DNA of 64,000 nt from Intestinimonas butyriciproducens. Lineage in GTDB: Bacteria; Bacillota; Clostridia; Oscillospirales; Butyricicoccaceae. The position numbers and the translations under genes are program-made. Below, in pieces: positions 33,752 through 41,694 of this stretch. The stretch spans positions 1 through 64,000 of the forward strand of contig NZ_JACJKW010000012.1 of assembly GCF_016901775.1 (NCBI RefSeq), given 5' to 3'. Under the pieces are notes generated by a model. The model searched no databases. It had not been told where the DNA came from and saw only the letters and a program-made list of their open reading frames with translations. How positions within the stretch are numbered: position 1 is the first letter of the stretch; every line of letters begins with the position of its first letter.

Positions 33752-34999
33752 TTATCCTTTCTCGTGGGCCACCCGGCCCTTTTTGATGACGGTGCGGCAC
33801 AGATTGGAGCCGAACCGGTAGAGGATCATATCCAGATCGGGGGCGTCCCAGATCACCAGGTCCCCCTGCTTGCCCGCTTCCACGGTGCCCACTTTGTCAC
33901 CCATTCCCACCGAACAGGCGGCGTTGAGAGTGACGGCGCACAAAACCTCTTCCGGCTTCAGCTTGTAGCGCAGCAGCCCCAGATTCATGGCAAAGGGCAG
34001 GTTGAGAGAGGGGCAGGAGCCGGGGTTGAAGTCCGAGGCGATGACCACCGGGATACCCAGCTCCACCATGCGCCGGGCCGGCGCAAAGGTTTTGTCCAGA
34101 TAGAAGGAGGTGGCGGGGAGCAGATCGGCGATGACCCCGCCCTTGGCCATGGCCTGCATTCCCTCTTCGTTGGAGGCGATCAGGTGCTCAGCGGAGAGGG
34201 CGCCTACTTCGGCGCTCAGCTCAGCGCCGCCGATGGCGTCGATCTCGTCGGCATGGATGCGGGGCACAAGGCCCAGGGCCTTGCCGGCCATGAGTACCTT
34301 CCGGGACTGGGGCACATCAAAGGCCCCGGTCTCGCAGAACACATCGCAGCACCGGGCCAGCTTTTCTTCTGCCACGGCAGGAAGGATTTTTTCTGTCAGC
34401 AGATCCACATAACCGTCGGGATCTTCTTTGTATTCCTCCGGCACGGCATGGGCGCCCAGGAAGGTGGCGTCGATGTCCATGGGATGGGTCTCCTGGAGCT
34501 TTTTGATCACCCGCAGCTGTTTCAGCTCGTTTTCCAGGTCCAGGCCGTAGCCGCTTTTGATCTCGCAGGAGGTGACGCCCATGGAGAGCATTTCATTCAG
34601 AAAACCCTCAGAACGCCGGAGAAGCTCTTCCTCGCTGGCCTCTCTGGTGTGGCGCACCGTGCTCAGGATGCCGCCGCCCATGCGCAGGATATCCAGATAT
34701 CCGGTCCCCGCCAGCTTGAGCGGGATCTCATGCTGCCGCCAGCCCCCAAAGACCAGATGGGTGTGGGCGTCGATCAGGCCGGGAGTGACCAGGTTTCCTC
34801 CGGCATCGATCACCTGCGCCCCCTGGGCCTTTTCCATGGGGAAATCGGCCTGGCTTCCGGCATAGGTGATGATGCCGTCTTCCATCAGCACGCAAGCCTC
34901 TGGGATCTTCTCCATCTGCCCCTGCATTTCACCGGCATGGACAGAGGAGCCCTGGGGCGTGCACAAAAGGCCAATATTCTGTACCAGTGTTTTTTCCAT
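33752..34999 (-). CDS. hutI: Imidazolonepropionase
   Basis: This 415-residue metal-dependent amidohydrolase opens imidazolone-propionate to formimino-glutamate, the third step of histidine breakdown. The amidohydrolase landmarks are present: LIDAHTHLVFGG (metal ligand His pair) near residue 78, the IKSGYGLDLENELKQLRV segment, RIHADEID and the ASDFNPGS Asp motif. Length is normal. It is placed between ftcD and the cyclodeaminase gene with short spacers, so expression is coupled in the operon. Confidence 0.95.
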   Translation of the reverse strand: MEKTLVQNIGLLCTPQGSSVHAGEMQGQMEKIPEACVLMEDGIITYAGSQADFPMEKAQGAQVIDAGGNLVTPGLIDAHTHLVFGGWRQHEIPLKLAGTGYLDILRMGGGILSTVRHTREASEEELLRRSEGFLNEMLSMGVTSCEIKSGYGLDLENELKQLRVIKKLQETHPMDIDATFLGAHAVPEEYKEDPDGYVDLLTEKILPAVAEEKLARCCDVFCETGAFDVPQSRKVLMAGKALGLVPRIHADEIDAIGGAELSAEVGALSAEHLIASNEEGMQAMAKGGVIADLLPATSFYLDKTFAPARRMVELGIPVVIASDFNPGSCPSLNLPFAMNLGLLRYKLKPEEVLCAVTLNAACSVGMGDKVGTVEAGKQGDLVIWDAPDLDMILYRFGSNLCRTVIKKGRVAHEKG

Positions 35000-35011
35000 A
35001 GAAAATCACCC

Positions 35012-35908
35012 TTAGAGGATGTGGTTTTCCAGCACCTGCTTGGAAAAGTCGAAGTCCTCGATCTGCATATAGTATTCGGCGGAATCGATGAGGGCTTTCA
35101 TGGGGGTCAGACCGATGATCTCGGTGCCCACCACATGGACGCCCCAACGGGCGGCCTCGGCCTTGACCAGCTCCAGCACGCGATAGAGAGGGGTGCGGTT
35201 GAAGTCGGTCATGTTGATGGAGACCTGGGCGATGTTCCGGTCCTCCAGCATGACGCCCAGGGCCTTGACGCAGTCAAAGCCGCCGGAGCTGCGGCGGATG
35301 ATCTTGCCGATCTTGCTGGCGATGCTTACATCGGAAGTGCTCAGGTTGATGTTGAAGGCCACCAGAGGCATCCGGGCGCCCACGGCCACCACGCCTGCGG
35401 TGGGATGGATCTTACGGCCGCCGAAATCGGGCTCCCACTCTTCCTGCTGCACCTTTTCCGCCATGCCTTCGAACTGGCCCTTGCGGATCTTGGCCAGGTT
35501 GACACGGTGGGGAGCGCTGGCGGAATCCTCATAGAGGAACACCGGCAGACCGAAACTGTCGGAGATCTTCTGGCCCACTTCCTTGCTGATGGCGATGGCT
35601 TCTTCCTTTGTCACATCCTTGATGGGAATGAAGGGGATGACATCCACAGCGCCCATGCGGGGATGTTCGCCTTCGTGCTTGGTCAGGTCGATCAGCTCCA
35701 CTGCTTTGCCGGCAAGGTCGATGGCGCACTGGGCCACGGCGGAGGGCTCGCCCAGGAAGGTGATGACGGTACGGTTATGGCTGGGGTCGGAGGAATAGTC
35801 CAGCAGGGCTACGCCGGGGGTGTTGCGCACCACATCCACAACTGCTTCGATCACTTCGGTGCGGCGGCCTTCGCTGATATTGGGGACGCATTCCAAAATT
35901 TTAGCCAT
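35012..35908 (-). CDS. ftcD: Glutamate formimidoyltransferase
   Basis: This 298-residue enzyme moves the formimino group from formimino-glutamate to tetrahydrofolate, releasing glutamate. The N-terminus CVPNISEGRR and the segments GEHPRMGAVDVIPFIP and PHRVNLAKIRKGQFEGM are characteristic of the formiminotransferase N- and C-subdomains. Its presence next to hutI and the cyclodeaminase shows that this host uses the folate-linked route rather than releasing formamide. It lies 12 bases upstream of hutI. Confidence 0.95.
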   Translation of the reverse strand: MAKILECVPNISEGRRTEVIEAVVDVVRNTPGVALLDYSSDPSHNRTVITFLGEPSAVAQCAIDLAGKAVELIDLTKHEGEHPRMGAVDVIPFIPIKDVTKEEAIAISKEVGQKISDSFGLPVFLYEDSASAPHRVNLAKIRKGQFEGMAEKVQQEEWEPDFGGRKIHPTAGVVAVGARMPLVAFNINLSTSDVSIASKIGKIIRRSSGGFDCVKALGVMLEDRNIAQVSINMTDFNRTPLYRVLELVKAEAARWGVHVVGTEIIGLTPMKALIDSAEYYMQIEDFDFSKQVLENHIL

Positions 35909-35957
35909 GGTGATTGTTCTCCTTTTTCTATATGTCTCTGAAATGGTGGCAGACCGG

Positions 35958-35988
35958 GGTTTGGGGCGGAAAGTTTCCGCCCCAAACC
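35958..35988. other. Intra-operon hairpin between hutU and ftcD
   Basis: A perfect 14-bp stem (35958-35971 with 35975-35988) has a 3-base loop and no T-run on either strand. It probably stabilises the upstream hutHU mRNA rather than ending transcription. Confidence 0.65.
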
Positions 35989-36000
35989 AGGGAAAGATGA

Positions 36001-38022
36001 TTATTTGCTTTCTTTGATGACCCGCTCCACAAGGGCTTCATCGGCCACATAGGGCAGGGTGATATGGCCCTTTCCGGCGTAGTTTTTGTTGTACTCCACG
36101 CTGGTGGACACAGAGTTTTCGTTTCTGGCCCAGCTGCGGCGGGCCACGCCGCCCATTACATCCCACATCAGGGAAGAGCGGATGATCTCGTCCACACGCT
36201 CGCTGCCGTCCAGCACCAGGCCGAAGCCGCCGTTGATGGCTTTGCCGATGCCCACGCCGCCGCCGTTGTGCAGGGCGCACAGGCTCATGCCACGGGCTGC
36301 GTTGCCGGCGAAGCACTGCACCGCCATATCGGCCATCACATTGCTGCCGTCCTTGATGTTGGAGGTCTCACGGAAGGGGGAGTCGGTGCCGGACACATCG
36401 TGGTGATCCCGGCCCATCATTACAGGGCCGATCTTGCCTTCCCGCACCATCTCGTTAAAGCGCAGGGCGATCTTTACACGGCCCTCGGCATCCTGGTACA
36501 GGATACGGGCCTGGGTGCCAACCACCAGCTTGTTCTTCTTGGCATCCCGCACCCATACCCAGTTGTCACGGTCCTGATACCGGCGGTCGGGATCGATGCA
36601 GTCCATGGCCGCCTGGTCGGTGGCGTCCAGATCTTCCGGCTTGCCGCTGAGGCACACCCAGCGGAAGGGACCATAGCCAAAGTCAAAGAGCAGGGGGCCC
36701 ATGATGTCTTCCACATAGGAGGGGAAGATGAAGCCGTCTTTTTCGTCGATGCCGTTTTTGGAGATCTCCTTGACGCCGCTGTCATAGACGGCCTTCATGA
36801 AGGAGTTGCCGTAATCGAAGAAATAGGTACCTTTGGCTACCAGAGCCTTGATGGCGTCAAAATGACGGCGCAGAGTGGCGTCGATCATCTTGTGGAAGTT
36901 CTCCCGGTCGTTGTGGAGCATATGGGTGCGCTCCTCAAAGGTAATGCCCACCGGGCAGTAGCCGCCGTCATAGGCGTTGTGGCAGGAGGTCTGGTCGGAA
37001 AGCAGGTCGATGTGGATGTCCTTTGCCAGGCAGTACTCCAGCAGATCCACGATGTTGCCGTGGTAGGCGATGGAGATAGGCTCTTTCTTCTCCATATACT
37101 CCTTGGCCCACTGGAACACCTGGTCCAGGTTGTCGCTGACCAGGCTGACCCAGCCCTGATCGTGGCGGGTCTTGATGCGGCTTTCGTCCACTTCGGCAAA
37201 AACGCCTACGGCTCCGGCGATCTCGGCCGCCTTGGGCTGAGCGCCGCTCATGCCGCCCAGGCCGGAGGACACAAAGAGCCTACCGGCCAGGTTGCCCTCA
37301 GCGGGGATGCCCAGGAATTTCCGTCCGGCGTTGAGGATGGTGTTGAAGGTGCCGTGGACGATGCCCTGGGGCCCGATGTACATCCAGCCGCCGGCGGTCA
37401 TCTGGCCGTAGTTGGCCACGCCCATCTCTTCGGCGATCTCCCAATCGTCGATGTTGTCGAACATACCCACCATCAGAGCGTTGGTGAGGATGACCCGGGG
37501 AGCATCCTTCTTGGAGGGGAACAGGCCCACCGGATGGCCCGATTCGATGACCAGGGTCTGGTCGTCCCGCAGCTCTTCCAGGTATTTTTTGATCAGCCGG
37601 TACTGGAGCCAGTTCTGGCAGACGCTGCCGGTTTCGCCATAGGTTACCAGCTCATAGGGATAGAGGGCCACTTCGAAATCCAGGTTGTTGTCGATCATCA
37701 CCTGGAAGGCCTTGCCCTCGATGCAGTTGCCCTTGTATTCGTCGATGGGCTTGCCATAAAGGCGGCCTTCGGGACGATAGCGGTAGGCATAGATGCGGCC
37801 CCGGGTCTTCAGCTCCTCCAGAAATTCGGGAGCCAGTGTTTCGTGCAGCTCTTCGGGCACATAACGCAGCGCGTTCATCAGGGCCAGCTTGGTCTGGGCC
37901 TCGGTGAGGCGGTAGCCCCGGTCGGGGGCCCGGCGGATGCCCTCTACAAAAGAGGGATATTCCGGCAAGGTGGCATCCAGCTTGATCTGCATGGCCTGGC
38001 CGATCTCTTTGTTGCTCAGCAT
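36001..38022 (-). CDS. hutU: Urocanate hydratase, long form
   Basis: This 673-residue NAD-dependent enzyme turns urocanate into imidazolone-propionate, the second step of histidine breakdown. It is about 120 residues longer than the classical 550-residue enzyme and matches the longer urocanase group of Clostridia and relatives. Recognisable parts are YGETGSVCQNW, the GGWMYIGPQGIVHGT segment, VSSGLGGMSGAQPKA in the Rossmann region, and the C-terminal DHHDVSGTDSPFRET. It lies 12 bases after hutH and is co-transcribed. Confidence 0.95.
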   Translation of the reverse strand: MLSNKEIGQAMQIKLDATLPEYPSFVEGIRRAPDRGYRLTEAQTKLALMNALRYVPEELHETLAPEFLEELKTRGRIYAYRYRPEGRLYGKPIDEYKGNCIEGKAFQVMIDNNLDFEVALYPYELVTYGETGSVCQNWLQYRLIKKYLEELRDDQTLVIESGHPVGLFPSKKDAPRVILTNALMVGMFDNIDDWEIAEEMGVANYGQMTAGGWMYIGPQGIVHGTFNTILNAGRKFLGIPAEGNLAGRLFVSSGLGGMSGAQPKAAEIAGAVGVFAEVDESRIKTRHDQGWVSLVSDNLDQVFQWAKEYMEKKEPISIAYHGNIVDLLEYCLAKDIHIDLLSDQTSCHNAYDGGYCPVGITFEERTHMLHNDRENFHKMIDATLRRHFDAIKALVAKGTYFFDYGNSFMKAVYDSGVKEISKNGIDEKDGFIFPSYVEDIMGPLLFDFGYGPFRWVCLSGKPEDLDATDQAAMDCIDPDRRYQDRDNWVWVRDAKKNKLVVGTQARILYQDAEGRVKIALRFNEMVREGKIGPVMMGRDHHDVSGTDSPFRETSNIKDGSNVMADMAVQCFAGNAARGMSLCALHNGGGVGIGKAINGGFGLVLDGSERVDEIIRSSLMWDVMGGVARRSWARNENSVSTSVEYNKNYAGKGHITLPYVADEALVERVIKESK

Positions 38023-38034
38023 GGGTGTTCCTCC

Positions 38035-39558
38035 TTATTTCAGTGCGCCGATGGTTTCTTCCACCAGCTCATTCAGCTCGGCGGACTTGACCATCTTGTC
38101 AAATTTGTTCATTTCAATATAGGAAATCTGGTCGTGCTCCCAGGCGGGAACGCTCTTGCGGATGTGCTTGTAAACGGCGCTCATGGCCTTGCCCAGCTTG
38201 CTTTCGTCCCGGAAGGTCATGGCCTGGGATGCGGCAAACAGTTCGATGCCCAGCACCTTCTGGCTGTTGTCCAGAATGGACAGGGCCTTGCGGGCGGCGG
38301 TGGTGCCCATGGACACATGGTCCTCCTGGTTGGCCGAAGAGGGGATGCTGTCCACGCAGGCGGGATGGGCCAGCACCTTGTTTTCCGACACCATGGAGGC
38401 GGCGGCATACTGGGTGATCATCAGGCCGGAGTTGACGCCGCCGTGCTCGATGAGGAAGGCGGGCAGGCCGGACAGCTGGGGATTGACCAGGCGCTCGGTG
38501 CGGCGCTCGGAGATGTCGGCCAGCTCGGAAATGGCGATGGCGATAAAGTCCATGGCCAGGCCCACCGGCTCGCCGTGGAAGTTGCCGCCGGAGATCACAT
38601 CGTCCTCATCGGGGAAGATCAGAGGGTTGTCGGTGACGGCGTTGATCTCCCGAGAGATCACATCATAGGCATAGCGGATGCTGTCCCGGCAGGCGCCGTG
38701 CACCTGAGGCACGCAGCGGAGGGAATAGGCGTCCTGCACCTTGCCCGGCTGCACATCGGCGGCAAGACCGCTGCCTTCCAGCAGGCGGAGCATATTGGCG
38801 GCGCAGTCGATCTGGCCCTGGTGGCCCCGCACGGCGTGGACTTTGGGATCATAGGCCTTTTTGATGGCCAGGAGCGCTTCGCCGGTGAGGGCGGCGCAGA
38901 TGTCGGCGGTTTTCATCAGTTTGACGGCGCCGTCCACCACAAAGCAGCCGATGGCTGTCATGATCTGGGTGCCGTTGATCAGGGCCAGGCCTTCCTTGGC
39001 GGCCAGTTCCACCACCGGGATGCCGGCCTTTTTCATGGCTTCGGCGCCGGGCATTCTTTCGCCCTGGTACCAGGCTTCGCCTTCGCCCAGCATCACCAGC
39101 ACCATGTGGCTCAGGGGAGCCAGGTCGCCGCTGGCGCCCAGGGAGCCCTTCTGGGGGATGACCGGATGAACGCCGCGGTTAAGCATATCGATCATGGTCT
39201 GGATGGTGCTCAGGCGGATACCGGAGTTGCCCTTGCTCAGCGCATTGCACCGCAGCAGCATCACCGCCCGGCTGATCTCCTCGCTGAGGGGTTCACCCAT
39301 GGCGCAGCTGTGGCTAATGATCAGATTGCGCTGCAGCTCCTTGGTTTCGTCGGCGGAGATGAGCACATCGCTGAATTTGCCGAAACCAGTGGTCAGGCCG
39401 TAAATCACAGCGCCGTCCTCCAGCTTCTGGTCCACATAAGCCCGGGCCTTGTTGACTTTGGCCTTGGCCTCCTCGGTCAGTTCCACCTTTTCTCCATGGC
39501 GGGCCACCTGAATCACATCTTCGATGGTCAGATGGTTGCCGTCGATCATAAGAGCCAT
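38035..39558 (-). CDS. hutH: Histidine ammonia-lyase
   Basis: This 507-residue enzyme removes ammonia from histidine to give urocanate. The Ala-Ser-Gly that forms the methylidene-imidazolone cofactor is in GSLGASGDLAPL, and YGLTTGFG, NGTQIMTAIG and the QEDHVSMG motif near the C-terminus are conserved. The ATG at 39558 follows AGGAAGGA, and an upstream in-frame start has no site. It is the first gene of the operon, behind a consensus promoter with direct repeats at the start of transcription. Confidence 0.96.
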   Translation of the reverse strand: MALMIDGNHLTIEDVIQVARHGEKVELTEEAKAKVNKARAYVDQKLEDGAVIYGLTTGFGKFSDVLISADETKELQRNLIISHSCAMGEPLSEEISRAVMLLRCNALSKGNSGIRLSTIQTMIDMLNRGVHPVIPQKGSLGASGDLAPLSHMVLVMLGEGEAWYQGERMPGAEAMKKAGIPVVELAAKEGLALINGTQIMTAIGCFVVDGAVKLMKTADICAALTGEALLAIKKAYDPKVHAVRGHQGQIDCAANMLRLLEGSGLAADVQPGKVQDAYSLRCVPQVHGACRDSIRYAYDVISREINAVTDNPLIFPDEDDVISGGNFHGEPVGLAMDFIAIAISELADISERRTERLVNPQLSGLPAFLIEHGGVNSGLMITQYAAASMVSENKVLAHPACVDSIPSSANQEDHVSMGTTAARKALSILDNSQKVLGIELFAASQAMTFRDESKLGKAMSAVYKHIRKSVPAWEHDQISYIEMNKFDKMVKSAELNELVEETIGALK

Positions 39559-39624
39559 ATCTGTTCCTTCCTTTCTCTCCGTAGGGATGAAAAATGATCG
39601 CAAAAAGACGATGTTTGGCAAAAT

Positions 39625-39650
39625 GGTACACTAAAAAACATAAAGGTACA
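39625..39650. promoter_or_regulatory. Two GGTACA direct repeats in the hutH leader
   Basis: GGTACA at 39625-39630 and 39645-39650 repeats with a 20-base period, two turns of the helix, directly downstream of the predicted hut -10 box. This is a candidate operator for the divergent GntR protein or another histidine-responsive regulator. Confidence 0.4.
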
Positions 39651-39655
39651 TGGTC

Positions 39656-39684
39656 ATTGTATAAAAAACAAAACACAAAGTCAA
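39656..39684 (-). promoter_or_regulatory. Sigma-A type promoter of the histidine operon
   Basis: On the minus strand TTGACT (39684-39679), 17 bases and TACAAT (39661-39656) lie 98 bases before the hutH ATG. Confidence 0.7.
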
Positions 39685-39736
39685 TGACTCCCGGAAGGAT
39701 TGGTGCATTCTCACTGAAAAGCGAGAAAAAAACTAG

Positions 39737-39846
39737 CAATTTCCCCAAAGATATGGTATTCTTTTGAGTAGACCAATTTGCCGGGGAGCAGGCTGCGCCA
39801 GCGGTTCAATCTGGTAAAACAACAGAGCGGATGAACCAATTTCCCC
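39737..39846 (+). promoter_or_regulatory. Leader of the GntR gene with three CAATTT repeats
   Basis: CAATTTCCCC at 39737-39746 and 39837-39846, with CAATTTGCC at 39774-39782 between them, precede the GntR gene. GGTTCA (39803-39808) and TGAACC (39832-39837) also form an inverted repeat. No clear promoter boxes were found. The repeats are candidate autoregulatory sites. Confidence 0.35.
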
Positions 39847-39859
39847 GGAAGGAGGAGCT

Positions 39860-40861
39860 ATGACCTTCCATCTGGATCCAAATAAACCCATTTATCAGCA
39901 GGTGGCCCAGCAGATTTTGCAGGACATCAAAGAGGGGAAGCTGCGCCCGGGGGACCGTCTGCCCACCGAGCGGGAGCTGGCGGCCCAGTTGGGGGTGGCC
40001 CGGGGCACGGTGAAAAAGGCCTATCGGGAACTGGCCGACAACAACCTGGTGGAAGTCATCCAGGGCAGCGGCACCTATGTCCATTCCCACCGCCAGGGGG
40101 CGGAAGGGGAGAAGCGGAAGCTGGCCATGGCCCTTCTGGAGGAAACCGCCGACCGGCTGGACCTGTGGGGCTTTTCGCCGGAGGAAAGCCTGAATATGAT
40201 GCGCATCGTGCTGGATAAGGCCAGCCCTGGGGAAAAGACCCTTCGCCTGGCCGTCATCGACTGCAACCCGGAGAGCCTGGCCATTTTCAAAAAGCAGCTT
40301 TTGTATCTGCCGGGCGTATCCCTGTCCCTCTTTATGGTGGACAGCATCATTTTGGACGACGATCCCCGGGCCCTTCTGGCCGATTTCGATCTGGTGGTCA
40401 CCACCGAGACCCACTACGACCAGATCGCCCAGAGCCTGGCCGGTTTCGGGAAAAAACTTCTGAAAGTGGCCATGGCCCCTTCCCGGTATACCATTGTCAG
40501 CATCACCACTCTGCCCAGGGAGACGCCCATCGGCATCATTTGTTCCAGCAATAAGTTTGCCAATCTCATCACCGAGCAGCTGTGCTATTTCCGGGAGGAA
40601 GAAAAAAGTTACCCGGTGAATTTTGAAACAGACCTGCAAAGCACCATCGGTTTTATGGGCCGGTATGGAGCCATTGTGGTTTCTCCCGACTCCCTGCTCT
40701 TTGACAAGCAGGCGGCCGGAGATGCATTGGACCGGTACCGGCAGCAGGGAGGACGGGTGATTCCCTTTGACTATCTCATCGAACGGGGAAGCCTGATCCA
40801 CCTGGAGGAACAGGTGGGCGCTCTGATGGAGGAAAAATACCACCTGCCGGAGACACTGTGA
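39860..40861 (+). CDS. GntR-family regulator with a large C-terminal sensor domain
   Basis: This 333-residue protein has an N-terminal winged helix-turn-helix (residues 9-78, with PIYQQVAQQILQDIKEGKL and LPTERELAAQLGVARGTVKKAY) and a C-terminal domain of about 230 residues that resembles a periplasmic-binding-protein-like sensor, not UTRA, FadR or MocR types. GGAGG lies 6 bases before the ATG. It is divergent from hutH with about 300 bases between. A role as regulator of histidine use is a positional inference. The NYN-LOTUS gene follows after 16 bases. Confidence 0.83.
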   Translation: MTFHLDPNKPIYQQVAQQILQDIKEGKLRPGDRLPTERELAAQLGVARGTVKKAYRELADNNLVEVIQGSGTYVHSHRQGAEGEKRKLAMALLEETADRLDLWGFSPEESLNMMRIVLDKASPGEKTLRLAVIDCNPESLAIFKKQLLYLPGVSLSLFMVDSIILDDDPRALLADFDLVVTTETHYDQIAQSLAGFGKKLLKVAMAPSRYTIVSITTLPRETPIGIICSSNKFANLITEQLCYFREEEKSYPVNFETDLQSTIGFMGRYGAIVVSPDSLLFDKQAAGDALDRYRQQGGRVIPFDYLIERGSLIHLEEQVGALMEEKYHLPETL

Positions 40862-40877
40862 AAAAAAGGAGAAAAGG

Positions 40878-41675
40878 ATGGAAAAGGAAGACAAGCGCTT
40901 CGCCCTGCTCATCGACGGGGAGAATGTGTCGGCCAAATATATCAAAGGCATTTTAGAGGAACTTTCCAACGAAGGGGTCATTACCTACAAGCGGATCTAT
41001 GGGGACTGGACCAGTGCCAATATGCAGAGGTGGAAGGATGTGCTGCTGGAAAATTCCGTGACGCCCATCCAGCAATACAGCTACACCACCGGCAAAAATG
41101 CCACCGACTCCGCCATGATCATCGACGCCATGGATATTCTCTATGCCGGCAATGTGGAGGGGTTCTGTCTCGCCTCCAGCGACAGCGATTTTACCCGCCT
41201 GGCTTCCCGTCTGCGGGAAGCGGGAAAGATCGTGGTGGGCATGGGAGAGAGGAAAACCCCCTCCCCTTTTATCGCGGCCTGTAATAAATTCAAATACCTG
41301 GAAGTTCTGCAAAATCCTGAACCGGAGGCTCCCGAGTGCCCTGAGCGGAAAGAGGTCATGGAAAATGATTCCGCCGCAGGGGGCCAGAATGCCGCCCGCA
41401 CTTCTCTGCGGGAGATCCGCCGGGCAGTGCGCACCATCATCGACGACAGCAGTGAGGACGACGATCAGTGGGTGCCTCTGAGCATTGTGGGAGACACCCT
41501 GATCAAGCGTTTCCCTGAGTTCGATGTGCGTAACTACGGCCACCGGAAGCTGACTGCCTTTGTCAAGGCTTTGGATGCCTTCGAGGTGCGGGAAGTACCC
41601 AGCCCCATGGACAGAAACACCAAGAAGATCTATGTGCGCACCCGCCCGGGCAACCGGAACCGGCGGGGGAAATGA
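40878..41675 (+). CDS. NYN-domain protein with C-terminal LOTUS/OST-HTH domain
   Basis: This 265-residue protein has an N-terminal NYN (PIN-like) nuclease domain with the acidic residues Asp13, Asp77 and Asp84 and the Ser-Ser-Asp-Ser-Asp at 100-104, a pattern expected to bind Mg2+ and cut RNA. A flexible Glu/Pro-rich linker (about 146-175) leads to a winged-helix LOTUS/OST-HTH domain (about 176-255), which binds RNA or protein partners. AAAGGAG precedes the ATG. The target RNA is unknown. Family assignment is by motif and layout. Confidence 0.85.
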   Translation: MEKEDKRFALLIDGENVSAKYIKGILEELSNEGVITYKRIYGDWTSANMQRWKDVLLENSVTPIQQYSYTTGKNATDSAMIIDAMDILYAGNVEGFCLASSDSDFTRLASRLREAGKIVVGMGERKTPSPFIAACNKFKYLEVLQNPEPEAPECPERKEVMENDSAAGGQNAARTSLREIRRAVRTIIDDSSEDDDQWVPLSIVGDTLIKRFPEFDVRNYGHRKLTAFVKALDAFEVREVPSPMDRNTKKIYVRTRPGNRNRRGK

Positions 41676-41694
41676 GCAAAGGAGAGAAAGAAAA

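Noticed and set aside
33330-39597. Very long plus-strand open frames opposite the hut operon
   Set aside because: They run through the coding strand of hutH, hutU, ftcD and hutI, all with clear catalytic motifs. The plus-strand translations are low-complexity.
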